A stretch of 64,000 bases of DNA from Sphingobacterium tabacisoli (lineage in GTDB: Bacteria; Bacteroidota; Bacteroidia; Sphingobacteriales; Sphingobacteriaceae). Made by a program: the position numbers and the translations under genes. This document shows positions 1 to 8,813 of the stretch, one piece after another. Below the pieces are notes generated by a model that saw only the letters and a list, made by a program, of their open reading frames with translations, was not told the DNA's origin and made no database searches. Every line of letters begins with the position of its first letter. Within the stretch, counting starts at the first letter, position 1. Location of the stretch: assembly GCF_017908035.1 (NCBI RefSeq), contig NZ_JAEQMU010000001.1:558001-622000 (forward strand). Direction: 5' to 3'.

Positions 1-356
1 ATGCGGGTAAATGTTTTGAATTTCATTGTGGCCTTTCCTACTGCAGAGGTCCCTGCCTGATCTAATATTTCATATGTCGTCTCACAATCGTATTTAAGCC
101 CTTTATTCGCTTTTAAGAATGCTAAGTATTCTGATTTGTTGGATACCTGATTGTTTACTGCGTTGGAATACTGAAAATCCGAACTATAAAGGTACTTGTT
201 GTATTGGATATTACCCGTGGATATAGTTTGAAGATAAGTCAATGCAATGTTCTTGCTATCCATTTTCTTAAGTGGATTAGCTGTTTCTTTGGCTGATGCA
301 TTAAATCCGAATACTAGAGTTAATACCGTGGCGATGGTTGTGATAATTTTATTCAT
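1..356 (-). CDS. Secreted NTF2-like (SnoaL/lumazine-binding-like) protein, C-terminus outside window
   Basis: Reading the minus strand from an ATG at 354-356 gives 118 codons without a stop up to the window edge, so the gene is cut at its 3' end. The product starts MNKIITTIATVLTLVFG, a Sec signal peptide with a likely cut after FNASA. The mature part (AL.YLQTISTGN.., then a tyrosine- and aromatic-rich segment and YEILDQAGTSAVGKATMKF) resembles small NTF2-fold proteins that Bacteroidota genomes often carry as 'putative lumazine-binding'. Ligand and role are unknown. A perfect minus-strand -7 box (TACCTTTG, 402 to 395) lies about 40 bases upstream. Coding status is fairly sure; the fold assignment is from general resemblance only. 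Confidence 0.65.
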   Translation of the reverse strand, partial: MNKIITTIATVLTLVFGFNASAKETANPLKKMDSKNIALTYLQTISTGNIQYNKYLYSSDFQYSNAVNNQVSNKSEYLAFLKANKGLKYDCETTYEILDQAGTSAVGKATMKFKTFTR

Positions 357-394
357 GGCTGTCTTGTTTTTAATTGTTATCATATTTGTTGATT

Positions 395-402
395 CAAAGG
401 TA
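395..402 (-). promoter_or_regulatory. Promoter -7 box for the NTF2-like gene
   Basis: On the minus strand this reads TACCTTTG, a perfect match to the Bacteroidota -7 consensus TAnnTTTG, 38 bases before the start codon. No good -33 TTTG was found at the usual distance. Confidence 0.45.
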
Positions 403-761
403 GGCTAGCGGGGGTAGCTGGGAAACGGTCTTTCGACCAAATGATTTTATTTTTCGGTAAAACTTAAAAATGCTTCGGTGAAAAGTCATACATCATAATA
501 GGACTTTTACTGATTTAGATACTTTTGAATGAATATTGAGAGTAAAACCGATGTATCAGATAATGACATTAATCCGATAATAAACATCTTTAATCTTAGG
601 AAGCGGTAAGGGGATTAGGTAGAAGGAGGTTGAAGTGATTAGCTTTAGTACGGCCGTAAGGCGGATCAAAAACCAACAACTTTTATTGCAGAGCTAAATA
701 CAGTTAGCTTGTATTTTGCTCTGCATTGCAGTTTTATAGAAAGTCCTGGTGGGCTTTTGTT
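403..761. other. Non-coding gap with one long hairpin (687-725)
   Basis: No credible gene. It holds a 10-base palindrome TACGGCCGTA (649-658) and a strong stem-loop: TGCAGAGC (687-694) pairs with GCTCTGCA (718-725), with an inner AATAC/GTATT stem around a 9-base loop. The stem-loop lies 37 bases past the stop of the minus-strand desaturase, so a role in ending its transcript is possible, but no minus-strand T-run follows. Confidence 0.4.
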
Positions 762-1823
762 TTATCGGGACATCGCATGGATGACCTGTACGTGGGAGCG
801 AAATGCAGCCCAGAAAGATTTAAACTCATTGTATTTGATGTTGTACTCTTGGCAGGTCTGTCTTACGATGCGATTTAGTGCAGGATAGTGCACATGACTT
901 ATCTTGGGAAACAGGTGGTGTTCTACTTGATAGTTAAGACCACCAAGGATCCAGGTGAGGACTATACTCTTTGTTGAAAAATTCGCTGTAGATTGTATCT
1001 GATGGATCATCCATTCTTCTTCTACTTTAGACTCGTCGATCGTTTTAAATTCTGTTTCTTCAACGACATGAGCGAGTTGGAATACTACGGCTAGGCTCAT
1101 GCCACAGACTGCACCCGCAATCAGTAAACCAATAAGGGTTTGCACCCAGCCCACGGTATAAATAGGAATGATTACAAAGAGACTACCATGAAGGAGCTTA
1201 CTGGTCCAAAAAATAAGCTTCTCCCGAATCGGAAAATGGAACTTTTCCGGTCTCATGCCCATACGCTGTCTAAAATATTTTTCGTAATCCTGATAGAATA
1301 TCCAAGCGAGATAGGATATCCCATAGAGTAGCGGAAAATAAAAACGTTGATAGCGATGGTGCTTGCGTAATTTCTGGTCGTGGTGGATACGCATGAATTT
1401 AACCTCAATATCATGATCCTCACCATCGATATTGGTATATGTATGATGCGCGATGTTATGTTTTAACTTCCAGAAGTAGATATTTCCCCCCAATAGGTTT
1501 AGGGAATACGATAAAAACGTATTTAGATTTTTGTTTTCTGAAAAAGAATTGTGCCCGGCATCATGCATGATATTGAATCCTATTGCTGCCCAATTGATAC
1601 CAAACAAAATACATAATAGGATGTTAATCAACCAGTGCGGTTGCACAAAGACTAATATACTGTACAATAGCACAAAGGTGGATAGTAAAATGCCTGCTTT
1701 GATAAAAATCTTTCGGTTTCCGGTCTTTTTCTGTAATGTTTCTTTAAAATACTGATTTGTTTTTTCTTTTAGGGCACGGGAAAACAAGGTGTTTACATTG
1801 CTAAACTTGATTGTAGGTGTCAT
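762..1823 (-). CDS. Front-end type fatty acid (acyl-CoA/acyl-lipid) desaturase
   Basis: An integral-membrane di-iron desaturase that puts a double bond into membrane fatty acyl chains. The 353-residue protein has the three histidine boxes in order: HDAGH (87-91), HNIAHH (122-127) and QVEHH (299-303). The Gln in place of the first His of box three marks the linoleoyl-CoA/delta-6 'front-end' group, but no cytochrome b5 domain is present, as usual in bacteria. Hydrophobic spans at about 40-85, 105-120, 165-180 and 205-250 fit the four-helix topology. It stands alone between unrelated genes, so an external redox partner is needed. Function class is secure; regioselectivity cannot be read from sequence. 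Confidence 0.9.
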   Translation of the reverse strand: MTPTIKFSNVNTLFSRALKEKTNQYFKETLQKKTGNRKIFIKAGILLSTFVLLYSILVFVQPHWLINILLCILFGINWAAIGFNIMHDAGHNSFSENKNLNTFLSYSLNLLGGNIYFWKLKHNIAHHTYTNIDGEDHDIEVKFMRIHHDQKLRKHHRYQRFYFPLLYGISYLAWIFYQDYEKYFRQRMGMRPEKFHFPIREKLIFWTSKLLHGSLFVIIPIYTVGWVQTLIGLLIAGAVCGMSLAVVFQLAHVVEETEFKTIDESKVEEEWMIHQIQSTANFSTKSIVLTWILGGLNYQVEHHLFPKISHVHYPALNRIVRQTCQEYNIKYNEFKSFWAAFRSHVQVIHAMSR

Positions 1824-2046
1824 TTAAACTATAGTGGGGGTAAAAGTTGACTGCTTAAGACCAAACAAAATTGTCTGGATGATGTAAAAGTACATTTTTA
1901 TGTTCATAAATCTAGGAGACAGTCGGTTAAAACACTGTTAAATATCTAAGGTTGACATTATCATGATGATACGCTGGATGGTAGGGATGTATTCAAATTG
2001 ATTTTCTTAATACGGTTTTTTTTATCGAAATTGACTGCTGAAGGAT

Positions 2047-2748
2047 ATGGAACAGGAAATAGTCAGATTAAAACAAGTCAATAAAATCTATAAAACAGGA
2101 GATAGTAGTATTACTGCACTTGATACAACAGATGTGAGCTTTGAGACCAATAAGTTGACGCTGATTATGGGACCTTCGGGAAGCGGCAAGACGACGCTAC
2201 TATCTATATTAGGCTGTATTATCTATCCTACAGTGGGAAGTGTATACTATAAGGGACGAGAAGTCACAAAGCTGAAGGAGCGAGAGCTGGCTGCATTGCG
2301 CTTGCATGAGATAGGTTTCGTATTTCAACAATTTAACCTTATAGAGCCCCTTAATGCATTAGAAAATGTGATGCATCCGCTGATTTTACAGGGAATATCC
2401 AAGTCAGAAGCCCAGAAAAAAGCGACGTTAGCGTTAGAGAAAGTTGGATTGGCTGACCGATTCATGAGCCTGCCCAAAAAACTAAGTGGAGGCCAGAAGC
2501 AGCGTGTGGCGATAGCGCGTGCCTTGGTGACTGATCCGTCAATGATCCTTTGCGATGAGCCCACAGCCTCTCTGGACGCCCACAGTGCCGAAGTGATTAT
2601 GGGCGAACTCAAGGAGCTAGCAGAGGCAGGAAAAGCCGTAATCATAGTAACACATGATTTGCGTTTGCGTAAATTTGCAGATAAGACGATATATGTGGAA
2701 GAAGGTATAGTATCTATGAATCTGAAAAATGAACAATATTATAAGTAA
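2047..2748 (+). CDS. ABC transporter ATP-binding protein, DevA/LolD/MacB type
   Basis: Nucleotide-binding subunit of a tripartite exporter. The 233-residue protein shows Walker A GPSGSGKTT (42-50), Q-loop FVFQQFNL, ABC signature LSGGQ (146-150), Walker B ending in DEP (D170, E171) and the H-loop VTHD. The arrangement matches the LolD/MacB/DevA clade, which pairs with FtsX-like permeases. Its end overlaps the next gene by 20 bases and the next two genes follow with no gap, so the four form one operon. In cyanobacteria DevBCA-TolC exports glycolipids; the cargo here is unknown. Confidence 0.9.
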   Translation: MEQEIVRLKQVNKIYKTGDSSITALDTTDVSFETNKLTLIMGPSGSGKTTLLSILGCIIYPTVGSVYYKGREVTKLKERELAALRLHEIGFVFQQFNLIEPLNALENVMHPLILQGISKSEAQKKATLALEKVGLADRFMSLPKKLSGGQKQRVAIARALVTDPSMILCDEPTASLDAHSAEVIMGELKELAEAGKAVIIVTHDLRLRKFADKTIYVEEGIVSMNLKNEQYYK

Positions 2749-3685
2749 AATAGCGCTGTATACAGTACTGTTCGTACCCCTATTTTGTGCCTGCTCATCG
2801 GCGACAAAGAAGCAGGAAGTAGACAAGAAGACTCCTATAGAAGTGCTCGAAGAGGTTAAAGATATACAGGCCGTTGGAAAAATTGTGCCTTCCGTTGCTG
2901 ATGTCGTGATATCGAGTATGACGATGGGTCGTATCCATAAAGTGTTTGTTAGTGAAGGAGATTCTGTGCAGCTGGGTCAAACGTTGTTTGAGATGGAAAG
3001 GGTAGAAGCGAACCTAGAAGTACAACAGGCAAAATTACAGTTGGACCGTCTAGGCGCTGATCTAAAAGTGGCACAGGAGGAAATACGAAAAGCCGAATTA
3101 GTCGTGGACGAACGTAGACAAAAGTACGAAACCTCCAGACGCCTGTTCGAGCGGAATGCAGAGACCAAGGAGACAGTGGCTTTGGATTATTCTAGTTTGC
3201 AACAGCAAGAATCAACATTGAAGGGACTTAAGAAACAATTAGAAAGTCAGAAGCTCGTTATTGCAGAACAAGATATTGTCGTCCAAAAAGTCGGGAGACA
3301 ACAGAACGAACTTCGTGTTAATGCGCTCGGGGCCGGAATCCTCAATGACTTAAATATGTCTGTTGGACAGCAGGTCAGCTCGAATGAGGAGCTAGGCCGT
3401 ATTGTTACAATAGATAATCCGATTGTGGAAGCGGAAGTAGATGAACTCTTTGCCAACGAGGTGAAGCTCGGACAGGAGGTGCTTATCTATCCTATGACAA
3501 ATAGAAACGAAGGCAAAAAGGGAGTAGTAATTTATGTGAACCCGATATTGTCCAACAAGTCAATTTTTTATGAGACAGCGAATGAAGCCCAGGATCGCCG
3601 TGTACGGAGGATTAAGATTCAAATTAAGGACCGTTCAGATTTCGTAATCAATACCAAGGTAGACTGCACGATAAAAATAAGATAA
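2729..3685 (+). CDS. HlyD/DevB-like periplasmic adaptor lipoprotein
   Basis: Membrane-fusion subunit linking the inner-membrane ABC pump to an outer-membrane channel. The 318-residue protein begins with a signal peptide and a lipobox-like FCAC with Cys22, so it is probably lipid-anchored; the -3 residue is Phe rather than Leu, making the lipobox atypical. Residues about 50-85 form the first biotinyl-lipoyl half (MGRIHKVFVSEGDSVQLGQ), about 90-190 a long charged coiled-coil hairpin, then the second lipoyl half and a beta-barrel region. It overlaps the ATPase gene upstream and shares one base with the permease start. Confidence 0.88.
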   Translation: MNNIISKIALYTVLFVPLFCACSSATKKQEVDKKTPIEVLEEVKDIQAVGKIVPSVADVVISSMTMGRIHKVFVSEGDSVQLGQTLFEMERVEANLEVQQAKLQLDRLGADLKVAQEEIRKAELVVDERRQKYETSRRLFERNAETKETVALDYSSLQQQESTLKGLKKQLESQKLVIAEQDIVVQKVGRQQNELRVNALGAGILNDLNMSVGQQVSSNEELGRIVTIDNPIVEAEVDELFANEVKLGQEVLIYPMTNRNEGKKGVVIYVNPILSNKSIFYETANEAQDRRVRRIKIQIKDRSDFVINTKVDCTIKIR

Positions 3686-4818
3686 TGTTAAAGGTCGCTT
3701 TTAAGTTTATAAAGTACGATAGAGCCAAGAGTATAGGTATCATTACAGCGGTGGTGATCAGTATTTTTCTTATTGGACAACAGTTGAGCTTACTTTTCTT
3801 CTTAATGGGATTGATGGGTAATCTAGTAGGCAATGCTCCAGTAGGCGATCATGAACTATGGATTATTGAAGGACAAAGCAAGAACATCAATGCGGTAAAT
3901 CGCTTAGATCAGCGACTGGTACAGCAAATCGGTAGTCTGAAAGGAGTTGAAGCCGCCTATCCTGTAGTCCTTGCACCTGCACAAGCCACATTTTTGGATG
4001 GTAAAACGGCCTCCATAACGTTAGTTGGGGCAGCCGCTCCTGGTTTTGTAATGGGGCCTAATAAAGAGAAGATTGCAGAGGGAGCGATTGGTTCGTTAAT
4101 CAATCCAAATACCGTGTCCGCTGAGATCTATAGTGAAAAGAGTTGGAATACACAGTTGTCGGTGGATAAGCCTATTGAAATAAATGGCAAAGTTGCGCGA
4201 ATAAGCGTACTTACCAAGGGTGCTCAAGCCTTTGGCGCTAGTCTTATGTACACTACATTGGAAAATGCCCGATCCCTAGCCAGTCTGTCTCCTTCCGACA
4301 TCAATCTGATCATCGCTAAATTAGATCCGAAAGTAGATAAAAACGCTGTATTGACAGATGTGGAGCAACTTTTTCCACAACTGCGCGCATGGGATGCTCG
4401 GAAGCTACAGCAATCTACCGTGCGCGAAATTCTGATTACTTCAAATATGGGAATGAGTTTTGGTACGCTCGTGCTCTTCGCAATGATTAGTGGGTTTTTT
4501 ATTATTGGTCTTACCTTATATTCCTCTGCATTGGACCGGATTAAGGATTATGGTACATTGAAGGCTATTGGAGCTAGCAATGCTTATGTGAATAAGCTTA
4601 TCGTAGCACAAGCTTTTTTATATGCAGTGATAGGTTATGCGCTAGCTATGTTACTTTTGCTTGGATTTAAGTTTGGTGTTCGTAACTCCGGGCTTATTAT
4701 TAATATTTCGTTCGGATTTTCTTTGTTTTTGTTAGGGATTACACTTCTTATTTCTATAGGAGGATCTTTATTTGCTGTTCGTAAAGTTAATAAACTGGAG
4801 CCTGCATCGGTGTTTTGA
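3685..4818 (+). CDS. FtsX-like ABC permease, DevC/MacB type
   Basis: Membrane subunit of the exporter. The 377-residue protein has one N-terminal transmembrane helix (about 15-40), a large periplasmic domain (about 50-250) and a C-terminal FtsX block with three helices (about 255-370), including the typical cytoplasmic stretch YSSALDRIKDYGTLKAIGAS. The ATG overlaps the stop of the adaptor gene (TAATG), indicating translational coupling. The single N-terminal helix plus FtsX domain matches DevC/MacB topology. Confidence 0.87.
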   Translation: MLKVAFKFIKYDRAKSIGIITAVVISIFLIGQQLSLLFFLMGLMGNLVGNAPVGDHELWIIEGQSKNINAVNRLDQRLVQQIGSLKGVEAAYPVVLAPAQATFLDGKTASITLVGAAAPGFVMGPNKEKIAEGAIGSLINPNTVSAEIYSEKSWNTQLSVDKPIEINGKVARISVLTKGAQAFGASLMYTTLENARSLASLSPSDINLIIAKLDPKVDKNAVLTDVEQLFPQLRAWDARKLQQSTVREILITSNMGMSFGTLVLFAMISGFFIIGLTLYSSALDRIKDYGTLKAIGASNAYVNKLIVAQAFLYAVIGYALAMLLLLGFKFGVRNSGLIINISFGFSLFLLGITLLISIGGSLFAVRKVNKLEPASVF

Positions 4819-4819
4819 T

Positions 4820-6097
4820 ATGAGAATACTCGTTTACATATTATCTCTTTTGATTCCTAGCCTTTGCTCGGCTCAGTCTCTTAGTATTGAGGGGCTCTGG
4901 CAGCAGATGGAAAGTGGGATTGCTTATCGAGAACGTGCGCTAAAGGTTGAAGTCCGAAAGCAAGAACTAAAAGAGTTTCAAGCCAACCGGATTCCTGTAT
5001 TTTATATCGACGCTAATCTACAACGTAACCTAATTGTGCCGACCACTCCCGTGCCGGCCATCGCTTTCGATCCCAACGCTACCGACGGCGCAATCATCCC
5101 TCTTAAATTTGCAACAAAGTGGTCTTCCAAGGCAGGTTTGCAGGTCGAGTGGGATCTCTTTGATCCTAGACGACGGTTGGATGAGCAACAGAAGTCGTTG
5201 GAAGTGAAACGCGCTGAGCTTGATTTGCATCAGCAAAAGATAGATTGGCAGCGCGGCGCAACCCTGGCCTATGCAGCGGTAGTTTTAGCAACCGAACAGT
5301 ATGCCTTGGCGCAACAGGATTCAATGGCTTATTTGGATATTTTACGTGTTACTCAGGCGCGCTATGAGGAAGGACGGGAAAAATCAGTGAACTATTTGAC
5401 CGCTCAACAGGAATTTGAGCGAAAACGGATACAACTTCATGAGGCCTGGTCAGTATTGTTGGATGCAGATTTGGAGTTGCGTCGATTTACCGATTTGGAA
5501 ACAACAAAAGTATTAAGCTCCAATATCCAAGATATTGTTGCCTTTGTTAGAAAGTATGATCCAGAGAATGTCGCTCTATTTGCTTTGGAACTGGACAGGA
5601 AGTCGTATGATTTGCAGTATAAGGCCTTGCGGAGCGGGTTGTATCCTTCGTTGAAAGCAAACGCGTACCTGGGCGAACAATATTTTAGTAATGAGTTTCG
5701 ATTGGATCGTGGAAAGGAATGGTATGGCAGTAGCTATGTAAATCTTGCCCTACGCATACCACTATCATCTCTTTTTACTGTTCAGCCTACTTTTAGAAAG
5801 CTCCGCGCTCAGTCTGAAATCATTTCGCTAAAACTTAGGGAAGAGACTGACAGTGATCGGATCAGTTCGCAACAACAGCAGGTCAAAATTGCTGCCGCCC
5901 AGTCGAAATTAGATCGGTTGAAGGCGGTTATGCATTTGGCAGAACAAGTCAAACAAGAGCAAGAACAGACTTATGCCGAGGGGCGATTACTGCTTGTGGA
6001 TCTTAATCTGTCCATCAATCAACTTAATCAAGCAAAACGGGATGTTTGGCAGGCAGGATACGATTTGATACGGGCTCTTATGCAGCAGCAGCGATAG
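4820..6097 (+). CDS. TolC-family outer-membrane efflux protein
   Basis: Outer-membrane exit duct for the preceding ABC pump. From the ATG at 4820, one base after the permease stop, the product begins MRILVYILSLLIPSLCSAQ, a clear signal peptide. A longer in-frame start at 4772 would put 16 unrelated residues in front and is rejected. The 425-residue mature protein is rich in Gln, Leu and Lys heptads (for example near EQQKSLEVKRAELDL and LTAQQEFERKR), with the internal repeat of long helices typical of TolC. The gene ends 5 bases before the convergent lipoprotein gene. Confidence 0.85.
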   Translation: MRILVYILSLLIPSLCSAQSLSIEGLWQQMESGIAYRERALKVEVRKQELKEFQANRIPVFYIDANLQRNLIVPTTPVPAIAFDPNATDGAIIPLKFATKWSSKAGLQVEWDLFDPRRRLDEQQKSLEVKRAELDLHQQKIDWQRGATLAYAAVVLATEQYALAQQDSMAYLDILRVTQARYEEGREKSVNYLTAQQEFERKRIQLHEAWSVLLDADLELRRFTDLETTKVLSSNIQDIVAFVRKYDPENVALFALELDRKSYDLQYKALRSGLYPSLKANAYLGEQYFSNEFRLDRGKEWYGSSYVNLALRIPLSSLFTVQPTFRKLRAQSEIISLKLREETDSDRISSQQQQVKIAAAQSKLDRLKAVMHLAEQVKQEQEQTYAEGRLLLVDLNLSINQLNQAKRDVWQAGYDLIRALMQQQR

Positions 6098-6102
6098 ATT
6101 CT

Positions 6103-6981
6103 TTAATCCGATTTACGAATCAATATAAGAACATCCCTATCGATAGAATCTATTTGGTAAGCTGTATTTGAACTGGCAAAACCTTTGTCAAAACGTATAA
6201 TGTCTCCAATTACAGTAAATCTACCTTTGCTGTAGCTGCTGTCTGATGGAATTTTAAAAGATTCGCGGTAGGTGCTTTCATATTCTTTCCGATGGCGCCA
6301 CGGATTGAGGTATTTACATGTCTTTTTGCCTTGATAAGTCCCTTCTTTTTGTAGAGAGATATCCAAGCTAGTCAACAGATCGTAAGATTCTGTGCTCCAA
6401 CTGCTGTCAGGGGTACTTGCGCTTCTGTATCGGTAGACTTGGCCCCATCCGTATTTGTCTTGAAACCCTGATGTATTGGAAATTAGGTTCTGTACCCTAT
6501 AGTTTTTATTAATGCCGTACAGTGTATCTAGGTTCTTGTTTGCCGAAAATGTCCAGTCTTCATAGAGGTATCGCTCGATCGGGATTTGCTCATCGGTACG
6601 TTTGATGTATAGTGTATCTAGATTGTCTAATGCTCCTTTTCGTCTTCCACCCCCATGACGTTGAAAAAAATCATTCTGGTAGTACTGATATCCTTCTTTC
6701 TCAATATCGAGTGTAAAAAAAACGGGTGGGGCTTCCATGGAGAGCATTTCTGTTAGAAAAAAGCGGTTGATTCGCTTTTCTTTGAGATAGAAATAACCCT
6801 GCTCATCCGTTTCGGTTTCAGCAACCTTACAGCCTGCAACGGGATTATTGTCGTAGTTGTAGATATAACCTGTAATAGCTGGACGACTAAGTCTTGAAAT
6901 GCAGGAGCTGCACAGGCTAGTACTAATTACAAGACAGAATAAAAAATGAACTTTACGGGGCGAAATCATCGGCTTTTGCAT
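6103..6981 (-). CDS. Lipoprotein with carboxypeptidase-regulatory-like domain
   Basis: Unknown function. The 292-residue protein has a signal peptide ending in the lipobox LCSSC, so it is predicted to be lipid-anchored. Just after it comes a short beta-sandwich segment (ITGYIYNYDNNPVAGCKVAETETDEQGYFYLKEK) of the kind found at the start of SusC proteins and carboxypeptidase regulatory domains. The rest is rich in Tyr, Ser and Asp and not recognised. Translation could also begin at the Met five residues in, which gives a more typical signal peptide. It converges with the exporter operon. Confidence 0.6.
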   Translation of the reverse strand: MQKPMISPRKVHFLFCLVISTSLCSSCISRLSRPAITGYIYNYDNNPVAGCKVAETETDEQGYFYLKEKRINRFFLTEMLSMEAPPVFFTLDIEKEGYQYYQNDFFQRHGGGRRKGALDNLDTLYIKRTDEQIPIERYLYEDWTFSANKNLDTLYGINKNYRVQNLISNTSGFQDKYGWGQVYRYRSASTPDSSWSTESYDLLTSLDISLQKEGTYQGKKTCKYLNPWRHRKEYESTYRESFKIPSDSSYSKGRFTVIGDIIRFDKGFASSNTAYQIDSIDRDVLILIRKSD

Positions 6982-7062
6982 TTTAGAATGGATGTGACAA
7001 ATATAATGCCGTTTGATTAATGTAGAAAGAGAAGGAAGGATTTATTTGAAACGCTGTAAAAA

Positions 7063-7101
7063 CAAAAGAGGCTTATTCTTAATTATTATAAGCCTCTTTT
7101 G
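7063..7101 (-). terminator. Intrinsic terminator of the 77-residue protein gene
   Basis: A perfect 14-base stem (7063-7076 with 7088-7101, arm CAAAAGAGGCTTAT) with an 11-base loop. On the minus strand it is followed by a T-rich stretch. It starts 13 bases after the stop of the gene at 7114-7347. Confidence 0.85.
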
Positions 7102-7113
7102 TGAAGTAAAAGA

Positions 7114-7347
7114 TTAGTCCTGCGCTACACTTGTGTCTTCTGCTTTTGTGGCTTCGTAAAACCTAATAAGTCGCAGGTGGCCCGGGCATTTAGTAATGTC
7201 TTTTTTCTTCCATAACTCGCACTCTAAGAATTGAATTTCTAAAAATTTGGGCACGTCTACCACCAATTGATCAGCACTGATCTGTACACGCTCAGGATAC
7301 GTTCTATTTAATAATGCTTCTTTTAGTTCATCTATACTCATACCCAA
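7114..7347 (-). CDS. Small conserved-type hypothetical protein (77 aa)
   Basis: Short acidic soluble protein, MGMSIDELKEALLNRTYPERVQIS then DVPKFLEIQFLECE. The pattern of a short helix, an 'LP.RVQ' turn, 'VPKFLE' and a final basic/aromatic helix resembles small Bacteroidota proteins grouped under DUF6965, but that is memory-based and unverified. A strong terminator directly follows, which supports it being an expressed single gene. Met3 is an alternative start. No function proposed. Confidence 0.55.
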   Translation of the reverse strand: MGMSIDELKEALLNRTYPERVQISADQLVVDVPKFLEIQFLECELWKKKDITKCPGHLRLIRFYEATKAEDTSVAQD

Positions 7348-7702
7348 AGATATTGTTTCATTTTTGAAAAGGGAAAGGCATCCGTGTATTAGTCCTGCGG
7401 ATTAAGTGAAATCACTTTTTTTGAGCAAATTAAAGTTAATGGGGAAGGAGAAATAATTGTTATCTTAGCGCCACTGCAGGTATCTGCTAAAAGCATCTAT
7501 CAGTCAGTCCATCAGTAATATTAGCCATAGCGTGAGTTTAAAATATAAAGCTTTATCCATTTTTGCTTTCTTATCCGTATGTATCAAACTACTCCGAAAT
7601 AGGCGAATAGATTACAAATGGCACGTAATCAGTAATAATAGGAATATAGACAGTAAATAACTTATGGTAGTTTTGTGTTTTTATTTTTGATATAAAATAG
7701 AG
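7348..7702. other. Intergenic gap; two -7 boxes before the deaminase gene
   Basis: No gene seen. It contains a small inverted repeat AAGTGA/TCACTT (7404-7417) followed by T residues, and two perfect plus-strand -7 boxes, TAGTTTTG (7668-7675) and TATTTTTG (7682-7689). Either could drive the deaminase/acetyltransferase pair; the second would give a leader of under 10 bases. Confidence 0.4.
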
Positions 7703-8092
7703 ATGGATATAAAAGAAATAGCAACGCAGCTGGCGAACCCAGTGGCGCTTAATGATTATATTGAGTACGGTAGTGTAGGGGCGGCTTTGGAGACAATAGA
7801 TGGAAATATTTATACAGGTATTAGCATCGATACGGCCTGTTCTCTTGGACACTGTGCCGAGCATGGAGCGATTGCCGAGATGTTGAAAAATAGAGAATAC
7901 CAAATTAAAAGCATAGTGGCTGTCGATCGCTTAGGAAATGCCGTTCCTCCCTGTGGGCGTTGCCGCGAATTAATCGGCCAATTGTCTTTCGAAAATAGGA
8001 ATACGGTTATAGAAGTGACGAATGGAGTCTTTAGAACACTAGAGGAATTGACTCCTTTTGATTGGAAGGCCAGTGACGGAAGAGTTTGGTAG
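7703..8092 (+). CDS. Cytidine/blasticidin-S deaminase-like zinc enzyme
   Basis: Member of the small homotetrameric cytidine deaminase fold: 129 residues with the zinc and catalytic motifs CAEHGA (Cys ligand plus Glu proton shuttle, about residues 53-58) and PPCGRCREL (two more Cys ligands, about 93-101). The family hydrolyses the exocyclic amine of cytidine or of the nucleoside antibiotic blasticidin S. The stop of this gene is 8 bases before the next start, so it is co-transcribed with a chloramphenicol acetyltransferase-like gene, a context that hints at resistance rather than pyrimidine salvage. Substrate is not decidable from sequence. Confidence 0.8.
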   Translation: MDIKEIATQLANPVALNDYIEYGSVGAALETIDGNIYTGISIDTACSLGHCAEHGAIAEMLKNREYQIKSIVAVDRLGNAVPPCGRCRELIGQLSFENRNTVIEVTNGVFRTLEELTPFDWKASDGRVW

Positions 8093-8099
8093 TATTAAT

Positions 8100-8753
8100 A
8101 TGAAGAAAATGAATTATAAGAAAGTCAATATCGAAGGTTGGAATAGAAAGGAACATTTTATCGCTTATCGTGATACTGTGAAATGCGGTTTTAGTCTAAC
8201 AGTCAAGATAGAAATTACACAAGTTCTCTCTTTTATCAAGGAGAAAGGATGTAAGTTTTATCCCACGATGATCTATTTATTGTCCAAAGCTGTAAATAAG
8301 CATCAGGAGTTTAGAATGGCCATGAAGGATGAAGAGTTGATTATTTGGGACGAAGTACATCCTATCTATACCGTACTGCATACAGAGTCAGAGACATTTT
8401 CAGCGAGGAGCACGCCTTATACTGCTGATTTCAATAGGTTCCTCTACGATTACGCAGAGACGGATGAAAAGTATAAAGGGGATTTAAGGTTTTATCCAAA
8501 AGCGCCTCCGGAAAACCATTTTAATGTTTCCGCTTTACCTTGGATAGATTTCGATGGATTTAATCTTAATATCGCTGATTTTACCGATTACTTTGCACCA
8601 AGTTTTACCATGGGTAAATATAAAAGGGTAGGAGATGAAATGTTGCTCCCCCTGGCGATACAAGTTCATCATGCAGTGTGTGATGGATTACATGTCGCAA
8701 AATTCATTCAGTCTTTGCAAGATTATTGTGATAATATCCATAAGTTATCTTAG
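8100..8753 (+). CDS. CatA-like chloramphenicol O-acetyltransferase
   Basis: Trimeric acyltransferase that moves acetyl from acetyl-CoA to a hydroxyl, classically of chloramphenicol. The 217-residue product from ATG 8100 has the family active-site motif QVHHAVCDGLH with the catalytic second His at residue 191, plus MIYLLSKAVNKHQEFRMA and the LPWIDFDGFNLNIADFTDYFAPSFTMGKY block that lines the substrate pocket. The longer reading frame begins inside the deaminase gene and is rejected. CatA homologues occur as intrinsic genes in Bacteroidota, so real resistance needs testing. A terminator follows at 8780. Confidence 0.85.
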   Translation: MKKMNYKKVNIEGWNRKEHFIAYRDTVKCGFSLTVKIEITQVLSFIKEKGCKFYPTMIYLLSKAVNKHQEFRMAMKDEELIIWDEVHPIYTVLHTESETFSARSTPYTADFNRFLYDYAETDEKYKGDLRFYPKAPPENHFNVSALPWIDFDGFNLNIADFTDYFAPSFTMGKYKRVGDEMLLPLAIQVHHAVCDGLHVAKFIQSLQDYCDNIHKLS

Positions 8754-8779
8754 TAGGGGGATTCGTACCCATATCTGTT

Positions 8780-8813
8780 AAAGTGTATTCCTGGATAAGG
8801 GATACACTTTTTG
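8780..8813 (+). terminator. Terminator after the deaminase/acetyltransferase pair
   Basis: AAAGTGTAT (8780-8788) pairs with ATACACTTT (8802-8810) around a 13-base loop; TTT precedes G at the 3' side. It lies 26 bases after the acetyltransferase stop. Confidence 0.75.
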
